Assembly (NCBI GenBank): GCA_947304585.1
Contig: CAMZBI010000006.1
Location: 1-64,000, forward strand
Direction: 5' to 3'
Source of the DNA: an uncultured Clostridia bacterium
GTDB lineage: Bacteria > Bacillota > Clostridia > UBA1212
DNA: 64,000 bases
Shown: in pieces, positions 41,430 to 50,686 of the stretch
Layout: the number at the start of each line of letters is the position of its first letter
Numbering within the stretch: position 1 is the first letter of the stretch
Program-made: the position numbers and the translations under genes
The notes under the pieces: generated by a model
What the model saw: only the letters and a program-made list of their open reading frames with translations
What the model was told of the DNA's origin: nothing
The model's database searches: none

Positions 41430-42341
41430 ATGAAAAGAAAAGATAATTTAAAAGCCTGGCTGTACCTGCTGCCGGCAATACTGTTTCTGGGGGTGTTCAT
41501 GGTCTACCCTCTGGTGGACGTCGTCATCTACTCCCTTGAGGAGGGCTACAACTCGGCGTCCCAGACCATGAGCGGCGTTGGCATTTACAATTTCCAGTAC
41601 GTCCTGAGGGACCCCTATTTCATCCAGGCGCTGAAAAATACTTTCATACTGGTGGCCATCACCGTGCCCGTGTCGACAGGTTTGGCGCTGCTCATATCCC
41701 TTGGCCTCTCCTCCATCAAATGGGTCAAGGATATGTACCAGACCATCTATTTTCTGCCCTATGTCACTAACACGTTGGCGGTGGGGCTTGTATTCATGGT
41801 CCTTTTCGACAAGACCGAGTACACGGACGGCCTGGTGAACACGTTCATAAAGCTGTTCGGCGGGCAGGCGGTGGATTTCATTGACGGGCCCTACTGGGCG
41901 AAGATGCTGGTGCTCTGTCTGTACACCGTCTGGATCGTGTTGCCGTTCAAGATCCTGATACTCACCAGCGCATTGGCGTCTGTGAACAAGAACTACTACA
42001 ACGCTGCAAGAGTTGACGGCACTCCGCCTTTCAGGATATTCACCCGCATCACTCTTCCCATGATATCGCCAATGCTTTTCTACCTCATAATCACCGGGTT
42101 TATAGGGGCTTTCAAGGCTTACAGCGATTCAGTGGCCCTTTTCGGCACAGACCTCAACGCCGCGGGAATGAACACGATTGTGGGTTACGTTTACGATATG
42201 ATCTACGGCAACAGCGGAGGATATCCGTCCTATGCTTCGGCGGCGGCACTGATACTGTTCTCCATTGTCATAACCATAACTGTTATAAACCTTCTGGTGA
42301 GCAGGAAGCTCTCCATCAAAGGGGGTGACACGGTTGGCTGA
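41430..42341 (+). CDS. Sugar ABC transporter permease, UgpA/MalF type
   Basis: Six-helix permease of the CUT1 class, 303 residues, starting WLYLLPAILFLGVFMVYPLVDVV. The EAA loop that contacts the ATPase is NAARVDGTPPFRIFTRITLPMISP. It starts 2 bases after the ATPase stop. Confidence 0.92.
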   Translation: MKRKDNLKAWLYLLPAILFLGVFMVYPLVDVVIYSLEEGYNSASQTMSGVGIYNFQYVLRDPYFIQALKNTFILVAITVPVSTGLALLISLGLSSIKWVKDMYQTIYFLPYVTNTLAVGLVFMVLFDKTEYTDGLVNTFIKLFGGQAVDFIDGPYWAKMLVLCLYTVWIVLPFKILILTSALASVNKNYYNAARVDGTPPFRIFTRITLPMISPMLFYLIITGFIGAFKAYSDSVALFGTDLNAAGMNTIVGYVYDMIYGNSGGYPSYASAAALILFSIVITITVINLLVSRKLSIKGGDTVG

Positions 42342-43209
42342 ACCATTCTCCGACAGGGACGTGAAACTGAAGCATAAAAAGTCCTCAAAGGTGAAGACCG
42401 TGCTTACGTACGTGGGGCTTTCGGTATGGGCTCTTGCGGTCCTGTTCCCCTTTTTCTGGATGATAATGACCTCCTTCAAATCCTATGAGGAGTACAACGC
42501 GGAGACCACGCCCTCGCTTTTTGTCCACAACCCCACGCTGCAGAACTTCATCAAGGCCTTCACCGACGTGCCCCTCGCCAGGTATTTCCTCAACACCTTC
42601 ATCTTTGCCGTCGTGACGACTGCGCTCATGCTGGTGGTCATCATATTTGCCGCCTACGCCTTTGCCCGGCTGAAATTCAGGGGAAAAGACATTCTCTTTA
42701 CCTTCTTCCTCTCGCTCATGATGATACCCACGGAGCTTGTGATCATCACCAATTTTGTTACGATAACAGACCTTGGCCTGCGCAACACATACCTTGGCCT
42801 CATACTCCCGTCGGTGACCTCCGTATTTTACATATATCTATTGAAAGAGAGTTTCGAGATGGTTCCCGAGGAAATGTACAAAGCCGCCAAGGTGGACGGC
42901 ACCTCCGACCTCAAGTTTCTGTTCCGGATCATGGTGCCCATCTGCAGACCCACCGTTGTCACCATCGTGATTCTGAAGGTCATCGAATGCTGGAATTCCT
43001 ACGTCTGGCCAAGGCTGATCACGGACCGGCAGGAGTTTTACCTTGTCTCCAACGGCATCCAGGAGATACGCCAGAACGGTTTCGGCCGTGAAAATATACC
43101 GGCAATGATGGCCGCGGTGGTGGTCATCTCCGTTCCTCTGATAGTGGTGTTCATAATCTTCCACCGTAAGATCATGGAAGGAGTCGCAAGAGGAGGGACC
43201 AAGGGATGA
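42334..43209 (+). CDS. Sugar ABC transporter permease, UgpE/MalG type
   Basis: Second permease, 291 residues, with the EAA loop KAAKVDGTSDLKFLFRIMVPICRP and the typical FPFFWMIMTSFKSYEEYN start of the MalG type. TTG at 42334 is chosen: GGGGG lies 8 bases upstream, and it overlaps the previous gene by 8 bases; a GTG at 42325 sits inside the ribosome site itself. Confidence 0.9.
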   Translation: MAEPFSDRDVKLKHKKSSKVKTVLTYVGLSVWALAVLFPFFWMIMTSFKSYEEYNAETTPSLFVHNPTLQNFIKAFTDVPLARYFLNTFIFAVVTTALMLVVIIFAAYAFARLKFRGKDILFTFFLSLMMIPTELVIITNFVTITDLGLRNTYLGLILPSVTSVFYIYLLKESFEMVPEEMYKAAKVDGTSDLKFLFRIMVPICRPTVVTIVILKVIECWNSYVWPRLITDRQEFYLVSNGIQEIRQNGFGRENIPAMMAAVVVISVPLIVVFIIFHRKIMEGVARGGTKG

Positions 43210-44855
43210 AAAAGAGTCTTTTCCTGAGGCTTGCGGCGATCGCATTGGCGGCTGTAATAATATTGACGGCCTCCGGCTGCCACAGGGGCAGAACGGTGGC
43301 CACTTTCAGCGTGCCCGATTCCTTCGACGAGAGCAAACAGTACGAGGTGATATTCTGGGCGAAGAACGACAGCAACATAACCCAGAAGAAGATATATCAG
43401 ACTGCCATTGAGGAGTTTGAGAAGCTCTACCCGAACGTAACGGTGACGATGAAGTCCTACACGGACTACTCCGCCATCTTCAACGACGTGAACACCAATA
43501 TTGCTACGAGAACCACCCCCGACGTGTGCATCACGTATCCGGACCACATTGCAACGTATCTCACAGGCCAAAACGTGGTGGTGCCCCTTGAGCAGCTGGT
43601 CAACGACGAAAAATACGGTCTCGGAGGCAGTGAGGTGAGGTTCGACTCGGTGAAGAAGGAGGAGGTCATCTCAAAGTTCCTTGACGAGTGCGTTGTCAGC
43701 GGCTCCATATATGCTCTGCCTTTTATGCGCTCCACCGAGGCGCTTTACATAAACAAGACCTACGTGGAGGCCATGGGCTACGAGATACCCGAAGTTGTCA
43801 CCTGGGATTATATCTGGGAGGTCTCCGACAAGGCCCTTGAGAAGGACCCTGCCAACGAGGAACTTTTCAAGGTCAACGGACAGAAGATCATGATACCGTT
43901 CATATACAAGTCAACGGACAATATGATGATCACCATGCTGAAGCAGAGGAAGGCTCCCTACTCCGACGCCAACGGAAACATCTACATCTTCAACGACGTC
44001 ACAAGGGACATCCTGAGTACCATCGCTCCCCACGGCAGGAACAGGTCCTTTTCCACATTCAAGATCTCCAGTTACCCCGGCAATTTCTTCAACGCGGGCA
44101 GGTGCATCTTTGCGGTGGATTCCACTGCCGGCGCCACCTGGATCGGCTCCAAATCCCCGCTCTCCGACATCCACGAGAGCGAAATAGTTAGTTTTGAGAC
44201 CGTGGTAAGGCCTGTGCCCCAGTACGACACCGAAAATCCCCAGATGATATCCCAGGGTCCCTCTCTCTGCCTTTTCAACAGCGGGGACAGCGGACGGGTC
44301 CTTGCCGCCTGGCTCTTCATGCAGTATCTTCTCACCAATGACGTCCAGATCGCCTATTCAAAGACCGAGGGCTACGTGCCCGTGACGGAAAAAGCCTGCA
44401 GCGAGCCGGGCTACATCGACTATCTGAACTCACCCGACGAGAACAGCACGGAATTCTACAGCGTGAAGATCGATGCCGCGAAACTGCTCCTTGCCAATGT
44501 CGACAACTCTTTCATCACGCCGGTCTTCGACGGCTCAGCGTCCCTCAGGCTTGCAGCAGGGGATCTCATAGAGTTTACGGTAAAAAGCGAGAGGAGAGGG
44601 CAGACCGTTGACGATGAAGGAATTGACGGGATATTCGAAGAGGTGATGAAGCTCAACCGGCTGGACAGAAGGCAGGTGGTTGACGTCAAAAACGGAGCCG
44701 AGACAGACGACGGGAGCGTCAAATACGAACTTGGCCCCCTGCCGGGGGAATCGGCGGCGCTGCTCATTGGCGTTGTGTGCGCCTGGGTACTGATCTGCGG
44801 GTGGCTGCTGTACTCCTGGGTCAGCAAGAAAAAGTTGAAAAAAACTGGAAAATAG
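43206..44855 (+). CDS. Extracellular solute-binding lipoprotein with C-terminal membrane helix
   Basis: Binding protein of the CUT1 importer, 549 residues. Signal peptide with lipobox TASGC, then the type 1 SBP pattern: VIFWAKNDSNITQ, FEKLYPNVTVTMKSY, TPDVCITYPDH, YALPFMRSTEALYINKT. At the C-terminus a hydrophobic helix (AALLIGVVCAWVLICGWLLY) is followed by SKKKLKKTGK, so the protein appears tethered at both ends, which is unusual. The start overlaps the previous stop (ATGA). The sugar is not known. Confidence 0.92.
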   Translation: MKKSLFLRLAAIALAAVIILTASGCHRGRTVATFSVPDSFDESKQYEVIFWAKNDSNITQKKIYQTAIEEFEKLYPNVTVTMKSYTDYSAIFNDVNTNIATRTTPDVCITYPDHIATYLTGQNVVVPLEQLVNDEKYGLGGSEVRFDSVKKEEVISKFLDECVVSGSIYALPFMRSTEALYINKTYVEAMGYEIPEVVTWDYIWEVSDKALEKDPANEELFKVNGQKIMIPFIYKSTDNMMITMLKQRKAPYSDANGNIYIFNDVTRDILSTIAPHGRNRSFSTFKISSYPGNFFNAGRCIFAVDSTAGATWIGSKSPLSDIHESEIVSFETVVRPVPQYDTENPQMISQGPSLCLFNSGDSGRVLAAWLFMQYLLTNDVQIAYSKTEGYVPVTEKACSEPGYIDYLNSPDENSTEFYSVKIDAAKLLLANVDNSFITPVFDGSASLRLAAGDLIEFTVKSERRGQTVDDEGIDGIFEEVMKLNRLDRRQVVDVKNGAETDDGSVKYELGPLPGESAALLIGVVCAWVLICGWLLYSWVSKKKLKKTGK

Positions 44856-44863
44856 TGTAAACT
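44835..44863 (+). promoter_or_regulatory. Promoter for the two-repeat lipoprotein
   Basis: TTGAAA (44835-44840), 17 bases, TAAACT (44858-44863), inside the end of the upstream gene. Confidence 0.6.
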
Positions 44864-44935
44864 TTCGGCGGTATGGGCATTCCTGTACCGCTGTTGTCGT
44901 TTAATTCTGGTTAGTTCTATAAGGAGGAAATAACG

Positions 44936-46375
44936 ATGAAAAAAATGTTGGCTTTAATCACTGCGATCCTGCTGGTGTTCTGCCTGGCTGTTGCCTGCGT
45001 AAACGAAAACACCCCCGATCCCACTGAGGCCCCCGCAAACAACACCGAAGCGCCTGATGATACAGATAAAAAATCCGAAGGCGTTATGACTTATGCAGAG
45101 TACCTTGCCGCACCTGTGGATTCACAGGTAGTGGTCGAGACCTACGTCCAGGATCATCAGTCCTGGTGGGATAACAAGATCACCGTTTACACACAGGACA
45201 AGGACGGCGCTTACTTCCTTTACGAGATGCAGTGCTCCGAGGAAGATGCCGCAAAGCTCGTGCCCGGAACAAAGATCAAAGTTACAGGCACCAAAGCGGA
45301 GTGGTCCGGCGAGATCGAGATATCCGACGCCACCTTCGAGTTTGAAGAGGGCAGTTACATTGCCGAGCCTGTGGACGTGACAAATCTTCTCGGGACCGCT
45401 GAACTTGAAGGCATGATGAACAGAAAAGTTTCCTTCAAGGGACTTGTGATCGAGACCTCTTCCGCCGAGAGCGATATCGCTTTCATGTACAAATGGAACA
45501 ATTCCGGCGAGCGGGGCGACGACCTTTACTTCAACGTTTCCCTTAACGGAAAGCTTTACACCTTCACCGTGGAGTCCTACCTGAGAGGCAAGGACACTGA
45601 CGTTTACAAGGCTGTGGAAGGGCTCAAGATCGGCGACGTGGTCGACATGGAAGGTTTCCTCTACTGGTACAACGGAGTCAACCCCCACATCACAGGCGTT
45701 ACTGTTAAAGGCAGCGTCAACGCAAAATCCGAGGGCGTTATGACTTACGCCCAGTATGCTGCGGCAGCTATTGACGCTCCCGTTACGGTTGAAGCTTACG
45801 TTCAGGATCACCAGTCCTGGTGGGATAATAAGATCACCGTTTATGCAGCCGATGCCGACGGCGGTTATTTCTTCTACAACATGGCCTGCGAAGAGGCTGA
45901 TGCGGCAAAGCTTGTTCCCGGAACAAAGATCAAAGTCACCGGCACAAAAGCTGAATGGTCCGGCGAAGTTGAGATCGCCGACGCGACCTTTGAGATTGTC
46001 GAGGGCAGCTACGTCGCTCCCGCCCTTGACGTCACTTCTCTTATGGGCAAGGACTCTTTGGTTGACAGGATCAACAGAAAAGTTTCCTTCAAAGGCGCCG
46101 AAGTGGTCGCATCCAACGTCAAAGACGACACCAATGATTACGCTTTCATGTACAAGTGGAACAACTCCGGCGAGCGGGGCGACGACCTGTACTTCAACGT
46201 CAAGATCGGTGAGAACGTTTACACCTTCACAGTTGAGTCCTACCTGAGAGGACAGGACACGGACGTATACAAGGCTGTCGAAGCTCTTAAGATCGGCGAC
46301 GTTATCGACCTGGAAGGTTTCTTGTACTGGTACGAATCGGCCAATCCCCATATCACTTCTGTAACTGTTAAATAA
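44936..46375 (+). CDS. Lipoprotein with two near-identical 218-residue repeats
   Basis: Signal peptide with lipobox AVAC (Cys21), a Pro/Thr/Asp linker, then two tandem copies at residues 46-263 and 264-479. Both start KSEGVMTYA and both hold VQDHQSWWDNKITVYA/T, VPGTKIKVTGTKAEWSGE, FMYKWNNSGERGDDLYFNV and FTVESYLRG; each copy has two beta-barrel halves of OB-like pattern (V.VTGTKAEW, GD.V...GFLYWY). No enzyme motif is visible. AAGGAGGAAAT precedes the ATG. A strong terminator follows at 46391. Function unknown. Confidence 0.85.
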   Translation: MKKMLALITAILLVFCLAVACVNENTPDPTEAPANNTEAPDDTDKKSEGVMTYAEYLAAPVDSQVVVETYVQDHQSWWDNKITVYTQDKDGAYFLYEMQCSEEDAAKLVPGTKIKVTGTKAEWSGEIEISDATFEFEEGSYIAEPVDVTNLLGTAELEGMMNRKVSFKGLVIETSSAESDIAFMYKWNNSGERGDDLYFNVSLNGKLYTFTVESYLRGKDTDVYKAVEGLKIGDVVDMEGFLYWYNGVNPHITGVTVKGSVNAKSEGVMTYAQYAAAAIDAPVTVEAYVQDHQSWWDNKITVYAADADGGYFFYNMACEEADAAKLVPGTKIKVTGTKAEWSGEVEIADATFEIVEGSYVAPALDVTSLMGKDSLVDRINRKVSFKGAEVVASNVKDDTNDYAFMYKWNNSGERGDDLYFNVKIGENVYTFTVESYLRGQDTDVYKAVEALKIGDVIDLEGFLYWYESANPHITSVTVK

Positions 46376-46390
46376 TTAAATTTTGAACTG

Positions 46391-46425
46391 CCGGCGGGAA
46401 AAATCATTTTTTCCGCCGGATTTTT
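46391..46425 (+). terminator. Terminator after the two-repeat lipoprotein
   Basis: CCGGCGG (46391-46397) pairs with CCGCCGG (46413-46419), extended by an A/T stem, followed by ATTTTT. Confidence 0.85.
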
Positions 46426-46506
46426 CGCTTGTTTTTCACCTGTTCCCCGTAAAGGCGGGCCTTTCGGGAGCAGGGCGAAACCGGTTTCTGTAATATTTGT
46501 CAGACA

Positions 46507-48387
46507 ATGAGTGTTTTCGATATTATTTCATTACTTGGCGGATTGGCGATGTTCCTCTACGGAATGCGCCTGATGAGCAACGGGATCAAGGAAAGCTCCT
46601 CCGGAACTCTGAAAAAGGTCCTTGAAAAAGTCACCAACAATCCCTTTAAAGCATTCCTGCTGGGAGTGCTTGTCACCGCCGTTATCCAGTCCTCCACCGC
46701 CACAATCGTCATAACTGCCGGCCTTGTGACCGCAGGAGTGATAAAAGTTCGGCAGTCCTGGGGAATCCTTCTGGGAGCAAACGTTGGAACTACGGTAACA
46801 GGCCAGATGCTCAGGCTTATACAGCTGGATTCCGGTGAGACCTGGTGGCTTGAGTTTTTCCGTCCCTCCACGCTGGCGCCGATAGCCCTTGTCATTGGCG
46901 TCACGTTGCTCATTTTTCTTAAATTCAAGAATTCCGATATCACGGGCACCATACTCATCGGTTTCGGAATACTGTTTTCGGGTCTGCTCAATATGTCGGC
47001 CGCCGTCGATAATCTGAAGAGCACCGACGTTTTCACAAATCTTTTTGTTAACCTTGGCAACAACCCCTTCCTGGGATATCTCTCCGGCGCAGCGGTGGCC
47101 TTCATCCTGCAAAGCTCCTCGGCAACCATCGGCATACTCCAGGCCCTTTCCACCTCCGGACAGCTGGCCTTCAGCGCCATAACACCGATCATCGTTGGCG
47201 TGTATCTTGGCGACAGCGTGACAACATTTATCGTCTGCTTCATCGGAACAAAGGCCGACGCCAAACGGGTGGGCATGACCAACCTGCTGTTCAATTTTCT
47301 GAAAACGATCCTCGTCATCGCGGGCGTAGTTACCGCCAAACTGACGGGACTGCTGAACGCTCTGTGGGATACAACAGCCGACCCGGGCATTATCGCCAAT
47401 ACAAACATGATCTTTAATGCCTCCTGCGCACTTCTGGCACTTCCCTTCGGCGGGCTTCTGATAAAACTTGCCTACCTTATAATCAAGGACGACAAGGTAA
47501 AGAAGGGCAAATACGACGAGAAGCTGGATGCGATGAACCCTGCCTTTTTCTCAACGCCGGCCCTTGCCTTTAAGAGCTGCTACGACGTACTTGTGGCCAT
47601 GTTCCGTGCCGCCAAGGAGAATATCCACAAAGCGCTGGGTCTTCTTGACATATACGACGACGCCAAGGCAAAGGAAATTGAAGAGGAAGAGGAAAACGTG
47701 GACGTTATGGCCGACCGGGTCTCAAATTACCTGGTCCAACTGTCGCCCCACATCACTGCGGATCTCCACGCCAGGATCCTTGACGAATATTACAAGGTGG
47801 TTACCGAATTCGAACGCCTCTCCGACCACTCCATGAACATAAAAGAGGTCGCAGCAGACCTCCACGCCAACAACACCGCCTTCTCCGCCGACGCAAAGCA
47901 GGAAATTGAGGTTTTGAAAGATGCGATCTTCGCGATCCTCGATCTCTCTCAGCTCGCTTTTGAAAAGAGGGACGAAGTGGCCGCCAAGCGGATCGAACCC
48001 CTGGAAGAAGTTGTGGACGACCTGGTGAACGCACTGAAGGAAAACCACCTCGCAAGGCTTAGGGCAGGGCGCTGCAACGTCTACATGGACACCGGCTTCT
48101 CCAACCTCATGTCAGACCTGGAAAGGATCTCCGACGTCTGCTCCAACATAGGCGTGGCAACGGTGGTCAGAACAGAGACAAAGCTGGAGGTCAACTCCCA
48201 CGACTACATCTCCAAGCTCCACTCCGGCCGTGACGAAAACTTCAACGCCGAGTACAACGAGAGACACACCGAATTCTTCGAAAGGTTGGCGGCCATTTCT
48301 GCGCCTTCAACTCCGCCCGCCGGTGATCCCTCGGCGCCAATAGAGCTCCCGGACGGGTCTTCAGACGGCTCTTCGGATGGCGAGTGA
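46507..48387 (+). CDS. Na/Pi cotransporter family protein with PhoU-like domain
   Basis: Membrane protein of 626 residues resembling NptA/YjbB. Two repeated substrate motifs are visible: VIQSSTATIV (Gln61) and ILQSSSATIG (near 201), each in an inverted membrane repeat, with GANVGTTVTG and VYLGDSVTTF. From about residue 370 the protein is soluble and helical, with the PhoU-like ExxxDxxxD pattern. No clear ribosome-binding site precedes the ATG at 46507. Phosphate import or export is both possible in this family. Confidence 0.87.
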   Translation: MSVFDIISLLGGLAMFLYGMRLMSNGIKESSSGTLKKVLEKVTNNPFKAFLLGVLVTAVIQSSTATIVITAGLVTAGVIKVRQSWGILLGANVGTTVTGQMLRLIQLDSGETWWLEFFRPSTLAPIALVIGVTLLIFLKFKNSDITGTILIGFGILFSGLLNMSAAVDNLKSTDVFTNLFVNLGNNPFLGYLSGAAVAFILQSSSATIGILQALSTSGQLAFSAITPIIVGVYLGDSVTTFIVCFIGTKADAKRVGMTNLLFNFLKTILVIAGVVTAKLTGLLNALWDTTADPGIIANTNMIFNASCALLALPFGGLLIKLAYLIIKDDKVKKGKYDEKLDAMNPAFFSTPALAFKSCYDVLVAMFRAAKENIHKALGLLDIYDDAKAKEIEEEEENVDVMADRVSNYLVQLSPHITADLHARILDEYYKVVTEFERLSDHSMNIKEVAADLHANNTAFSADAKQEIEVLKDAIFAILDLSQLAFEKRDEVAAKRIEPLEEVVDDLVNALKENHLARLRAGRCNVYMDTGFSNLMSDLERISDVCSNIGVATVVRTETKLEVNSHDYISKLHSGRDENFNAEYNERHTEFFERLAAISAPSTPPAGDPSAPIELPDGSSDGSSDGE

Positions 48388-48546
48388 ACGACTTGTTTAA
48401 CCGCCAATGGGACTGGCTGCATGCATTATTATCTGCCGGTGAAGGCAGGGTCAGGAGGCATCAGGAAGGAAGATCACAGAGCTAAATAGCCGCGATGAAG
48501 CCTGTTTAGAGTTCCCGCGGGAAATCCCCAACAGGCAAGAAACCTG

Positions 48547-48575
48547 TTGACAGGGTCAGTCGATTTTGTTATACT
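48547..48575 (+). promoter_or_regulatory. tRNA-His promoter
   Basis: TTGACA (48547-48552), 17 bases, TATACT (48570-48575), ending 11 bases before the tRNA. Confidence 0.85.
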
Positions 48576-48586
48576 CTCAAAGCCGT

Positions 48587-48664
48587 GGTGGCTATAGCTC
48601 AGTTGGTTAGAGTACCAGGTTGTGGCCCTGGGGGTCGTGGGTTCGAGTCCCACTAGCCACCCCA
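48587..48664 (+). tRNA. tRNA-His (GTG anticodon)
   Basis: Acceptor GTGGCTA (48588-48594) pairs with TAGCCAC (48654-48660). The anticodon stem CCAGG/CCTGG holds GTG at 48622-48624. The tRNA-His identity marks are encoded: extra G at -1 (48587) and discriminator C (48661), followed by CCA (48662-48664). T loop TTCGAGT is standard. Confidence 0.97.
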
Positions 48665-48697
48665 CGAAAAAAGACTCCTTCGAGGGGTCTTTTTTCG
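48665..48697 (+). terminator. tRNA-His terminator
   Basis: GAAAAAAGAC.CC and GG.GTCTTTTTTC form a long stem around TTCGA; the right arm supplies the T-run. Confidence 0.85.
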
Positions 48698-48710
48698 TGG
48701 TGGAGCAAGC

Positions 48711-49096
48711 AAAGAAAGGGGCCCCCGGAAGTGCTTGCACTTTTGGGGAGGAGGAGCCGCAACGGCGGAAATGGAGTCTTTCAAGGGATAACAATAAGAT
48801 CTTCTTGGAAGACGGAATCGTCGGCGTTCGCGGCGACGAGAACCCGAGAGGGTCGAGGCGTTAAGCAAATCATCCGGTGGATGATTTGCAGCCGAGATCG
48901 TGAAAGAAAGAGGGGCCCCCGCAAAGTCGTCATATACATTAAATATGGGGTCCCCGTAAAATCGTTAGATTTTGCGGGGAAGAGGAGCCACAGCGACGCA
49001 AACGGAGACTTTCAAGAGAGAAAGAGAGGAAGTTTCTTGAAAGTCGGAGTCCACGTTGCTTGCGGCGACGACGAACAGCGCCGGATGCAAGCAACG
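48711..49096 (+). repeat. Two diverged copies of a hairpin-rich repeat after tRNA-His
   Basis: Copy A runs from about 48711 and copy B from about 48940, 229 bases apart. Each has hairpin 1 (A: CCCCGGAAGTG/CACTTTTGGGG at 48723-48748; B: CCCCGTAAAATC/GATTTTGCGGGG at 48952-48979), the shared linker GAGGAGCC, then hairpin 2 (A: GTCTTTCAAG/CTTGGAAGAC; B: GACTTTCAAG/CTTGAAAGTC), then a GCGGCGACGA segment. The two copies differ in stem sequence but keep the pairing. Extra hairpins are GCAAATCATCC/GGATGATTTGC at 48865-48889 and CGTTGCTTGC/GCAAGCAACG at 49054-49096. No gene is evident from 48700 to 49400. Confidence 0.7.
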
Positions 49097-49401
49097 CGCC
49101 GCAGAATGGCGAGTACCACCAGCCGGACAAAGCGAAATGAACTAAGCTTTTCTTGTTTTTTCTATAGGGCGGCTTGTTTGGCGTGACGGGAAACCACTGA
49201 AGAAGGGCTTTGCAAACGTTTTGCACGATCCAAACATTTGGCGCATCCTATTCTTACAAATTGTTGCAATTTATCCACAACTAAACCATTCGTTGCAAAA
49301 TTCTACCAAATCGCAACGCCAAAGTTATTGCCTTGGCGGCAAAACAAAGGTATCATTACATCAGAACGAGCGCCCGTTACTTTTCAAAAGGAGTGGTAAA
49401 A

Positions 49402-50481
49402 ATGGAATTCAGCTTTGGAAAGAAACTTAAAGAACTGCGGTTCTCAAAAAACGTTACCCAGGAGGAACTTGCGAGGCATCTCGTGATATCGGCCCAGGCG
49501 GTCAGCAAATGGGAGCGGGGGACGGGGTACCCGGACATCATGATGTTGCCGCGTATTGCAGCGTTTTTCGACGTTTCCGTTGATGAGCTTCTTGGCACCG
49601 GTGAAGAGATCAGGCTCAGGAAGATCGAGCGGTGGAAGGAGGAATCCCTTGGCTATCTTCACGCGGGAAAGCTCGAAAAGGATTACGAACTTTGGAAAAG
49701 TGCATACGGCGAGTACCCGAACGAACCGGACGTTGTCGAATACTATATGCATGCTTTGTTCAGGCACAGACGTTTCGACGATGACCCTTCAATAACAGAG
49801 AAAGTCATTGAGCTTGGAGAGTGGCTGCTTCAAAAAGCACCTGACACAGGTAAACGTGATTCCGCCAGGCAGATGCTGGTTTTTATGAACAATGAACTTG
49901 GCAATACAGAAAAGGCCAGAGCATATGCGGAAGAGGCTTCCTCCATGATCACAAGCAGCGAATTCCTTCTTGGCCATGTTCTCGAGGGAGAAGAACGGAT
50001 CGAGCATTGCCAATATCTGATATTGGAGCTTATAACAGAAGGAGCGGAGGAGATCAACAGGATTGCCGACAATTATCCCCACGATGAGGCCATCGAGATC
50101 TGGAAATACGTTATCGGACTGTATAAAGGGCTGTTTCACCGGGGCGATTTCGGGTTCTATAATTTGCGGATGAGCGAATATTCCGGCAGACTTTCGCGAA
50201 GATATGCCATGGCAGGAGATCGGGAGCTGTGCCTTGAGGAACTGAAGCATTCGGTGGAGTACATCAAAGCCTTTGAGGACTGGACAAAGGGAAGCGAGAT
50301 AGTGAAGCACACGTCGCTGCTTTTGAACAGACTTGAAGTGTCAAGAAACTATTTACCGGGCACGGACAAAAAACTTAGCACTCTCACCCTTGCAGACCTT
50401 GACAGGCCCGTCTACGACACCTACCGCGAGGACCCTGAATTCATACGCATCAGGAAGAAACTTGAAGAAATTGCGGGTTAA
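49402..50481 (+). CDS. XRE-family transcriptional regulator with long helical C-terminus
   Basis: Protein of 359 residues. Residues 6-60 are a Cro/CI helix-turn-helix (GKKLKELRFSKNVTQEELARHL, then QAVSKWERGTGYPD, typical of XRE). The rest is helical, with regularly spaced aromatic residues, resembling TPR-type sensor regions but without clear repeats. The start at 49402 has AAAAGGAG 10 bases before it. It is solitary; its target is not obvious, although the surface protein gene downstream is the nearest candidate. Confidence 0.87.
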   Translation: MEFSFGKKLKELRFSKNVTQEELARHLVISAQAVSKWERGTGYPDIMMLPRIAAFFDVSVDELLGTGEEIRLRKIERWKEESLGYLHAGKLEKDYELWKSAYGEYPNEPDVVEYYMHALFRHRRFDDDPSITEKVIELGEWLLQKAPDTGKRDSARQMLVFMNNELGNTEKARAYAEEASSMITSSEFLLGHVLEGEERIEHCQYLILELITEGAEEINRIADNYPHDEAIEIWKYVIGLYKGLFHRGDFGFYNLRMSEYSGRLSRRYAMAGDRELCLEELKHSVEYIKAFEDWTKGSEIVKHTSLLLNRLEVSRNYLPGTDKKLSTLTLADLDRPVYDTYREDPEFIRIRKKLEEIAG

Positions 50482-50536
50482 CGCGCCAATATTTTATATA
50501 TGTCTCATGTTACCTGAGATGGCGCGGAAGTTCTTT

Positions 50537-50565
50537 TTGAAACCGCCTTAAGAAAGTGGTATAAT
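50537..50565 (+). promoter_or_regulatory. Promoter for the secreted surface protein
   Basis: TTGAAA (50537-50542), 17 bases, TATAAT (50560-50565); leader of about 115 bases. Confidence 0.7.
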
Positions 50566-50686
50566 CCATAGACAGAAGACGTGTGGTTTCATCGGTTAAC
50601 GCTTTGTTTGAAGTTGAAATTCTGCGTCGAAATACATCCGTAAAACAGTCGCTGCTGCAGCGCTTGATGAAAAAGGAGGATCTATT

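Noticed and set aside
46376..46506. Small gene between lipoprotein and Na/Pi transporter
   Set aside because: Only a terminator and no frame with a ribosome site.
48620..49186. 188-codon open frame covering the tRNA-His and its downstream repeat
   Set aside because: It crosses the tRNA, its terminator and hairpin repeats, has no ribosome site and reads as low-complexity basic sequence.
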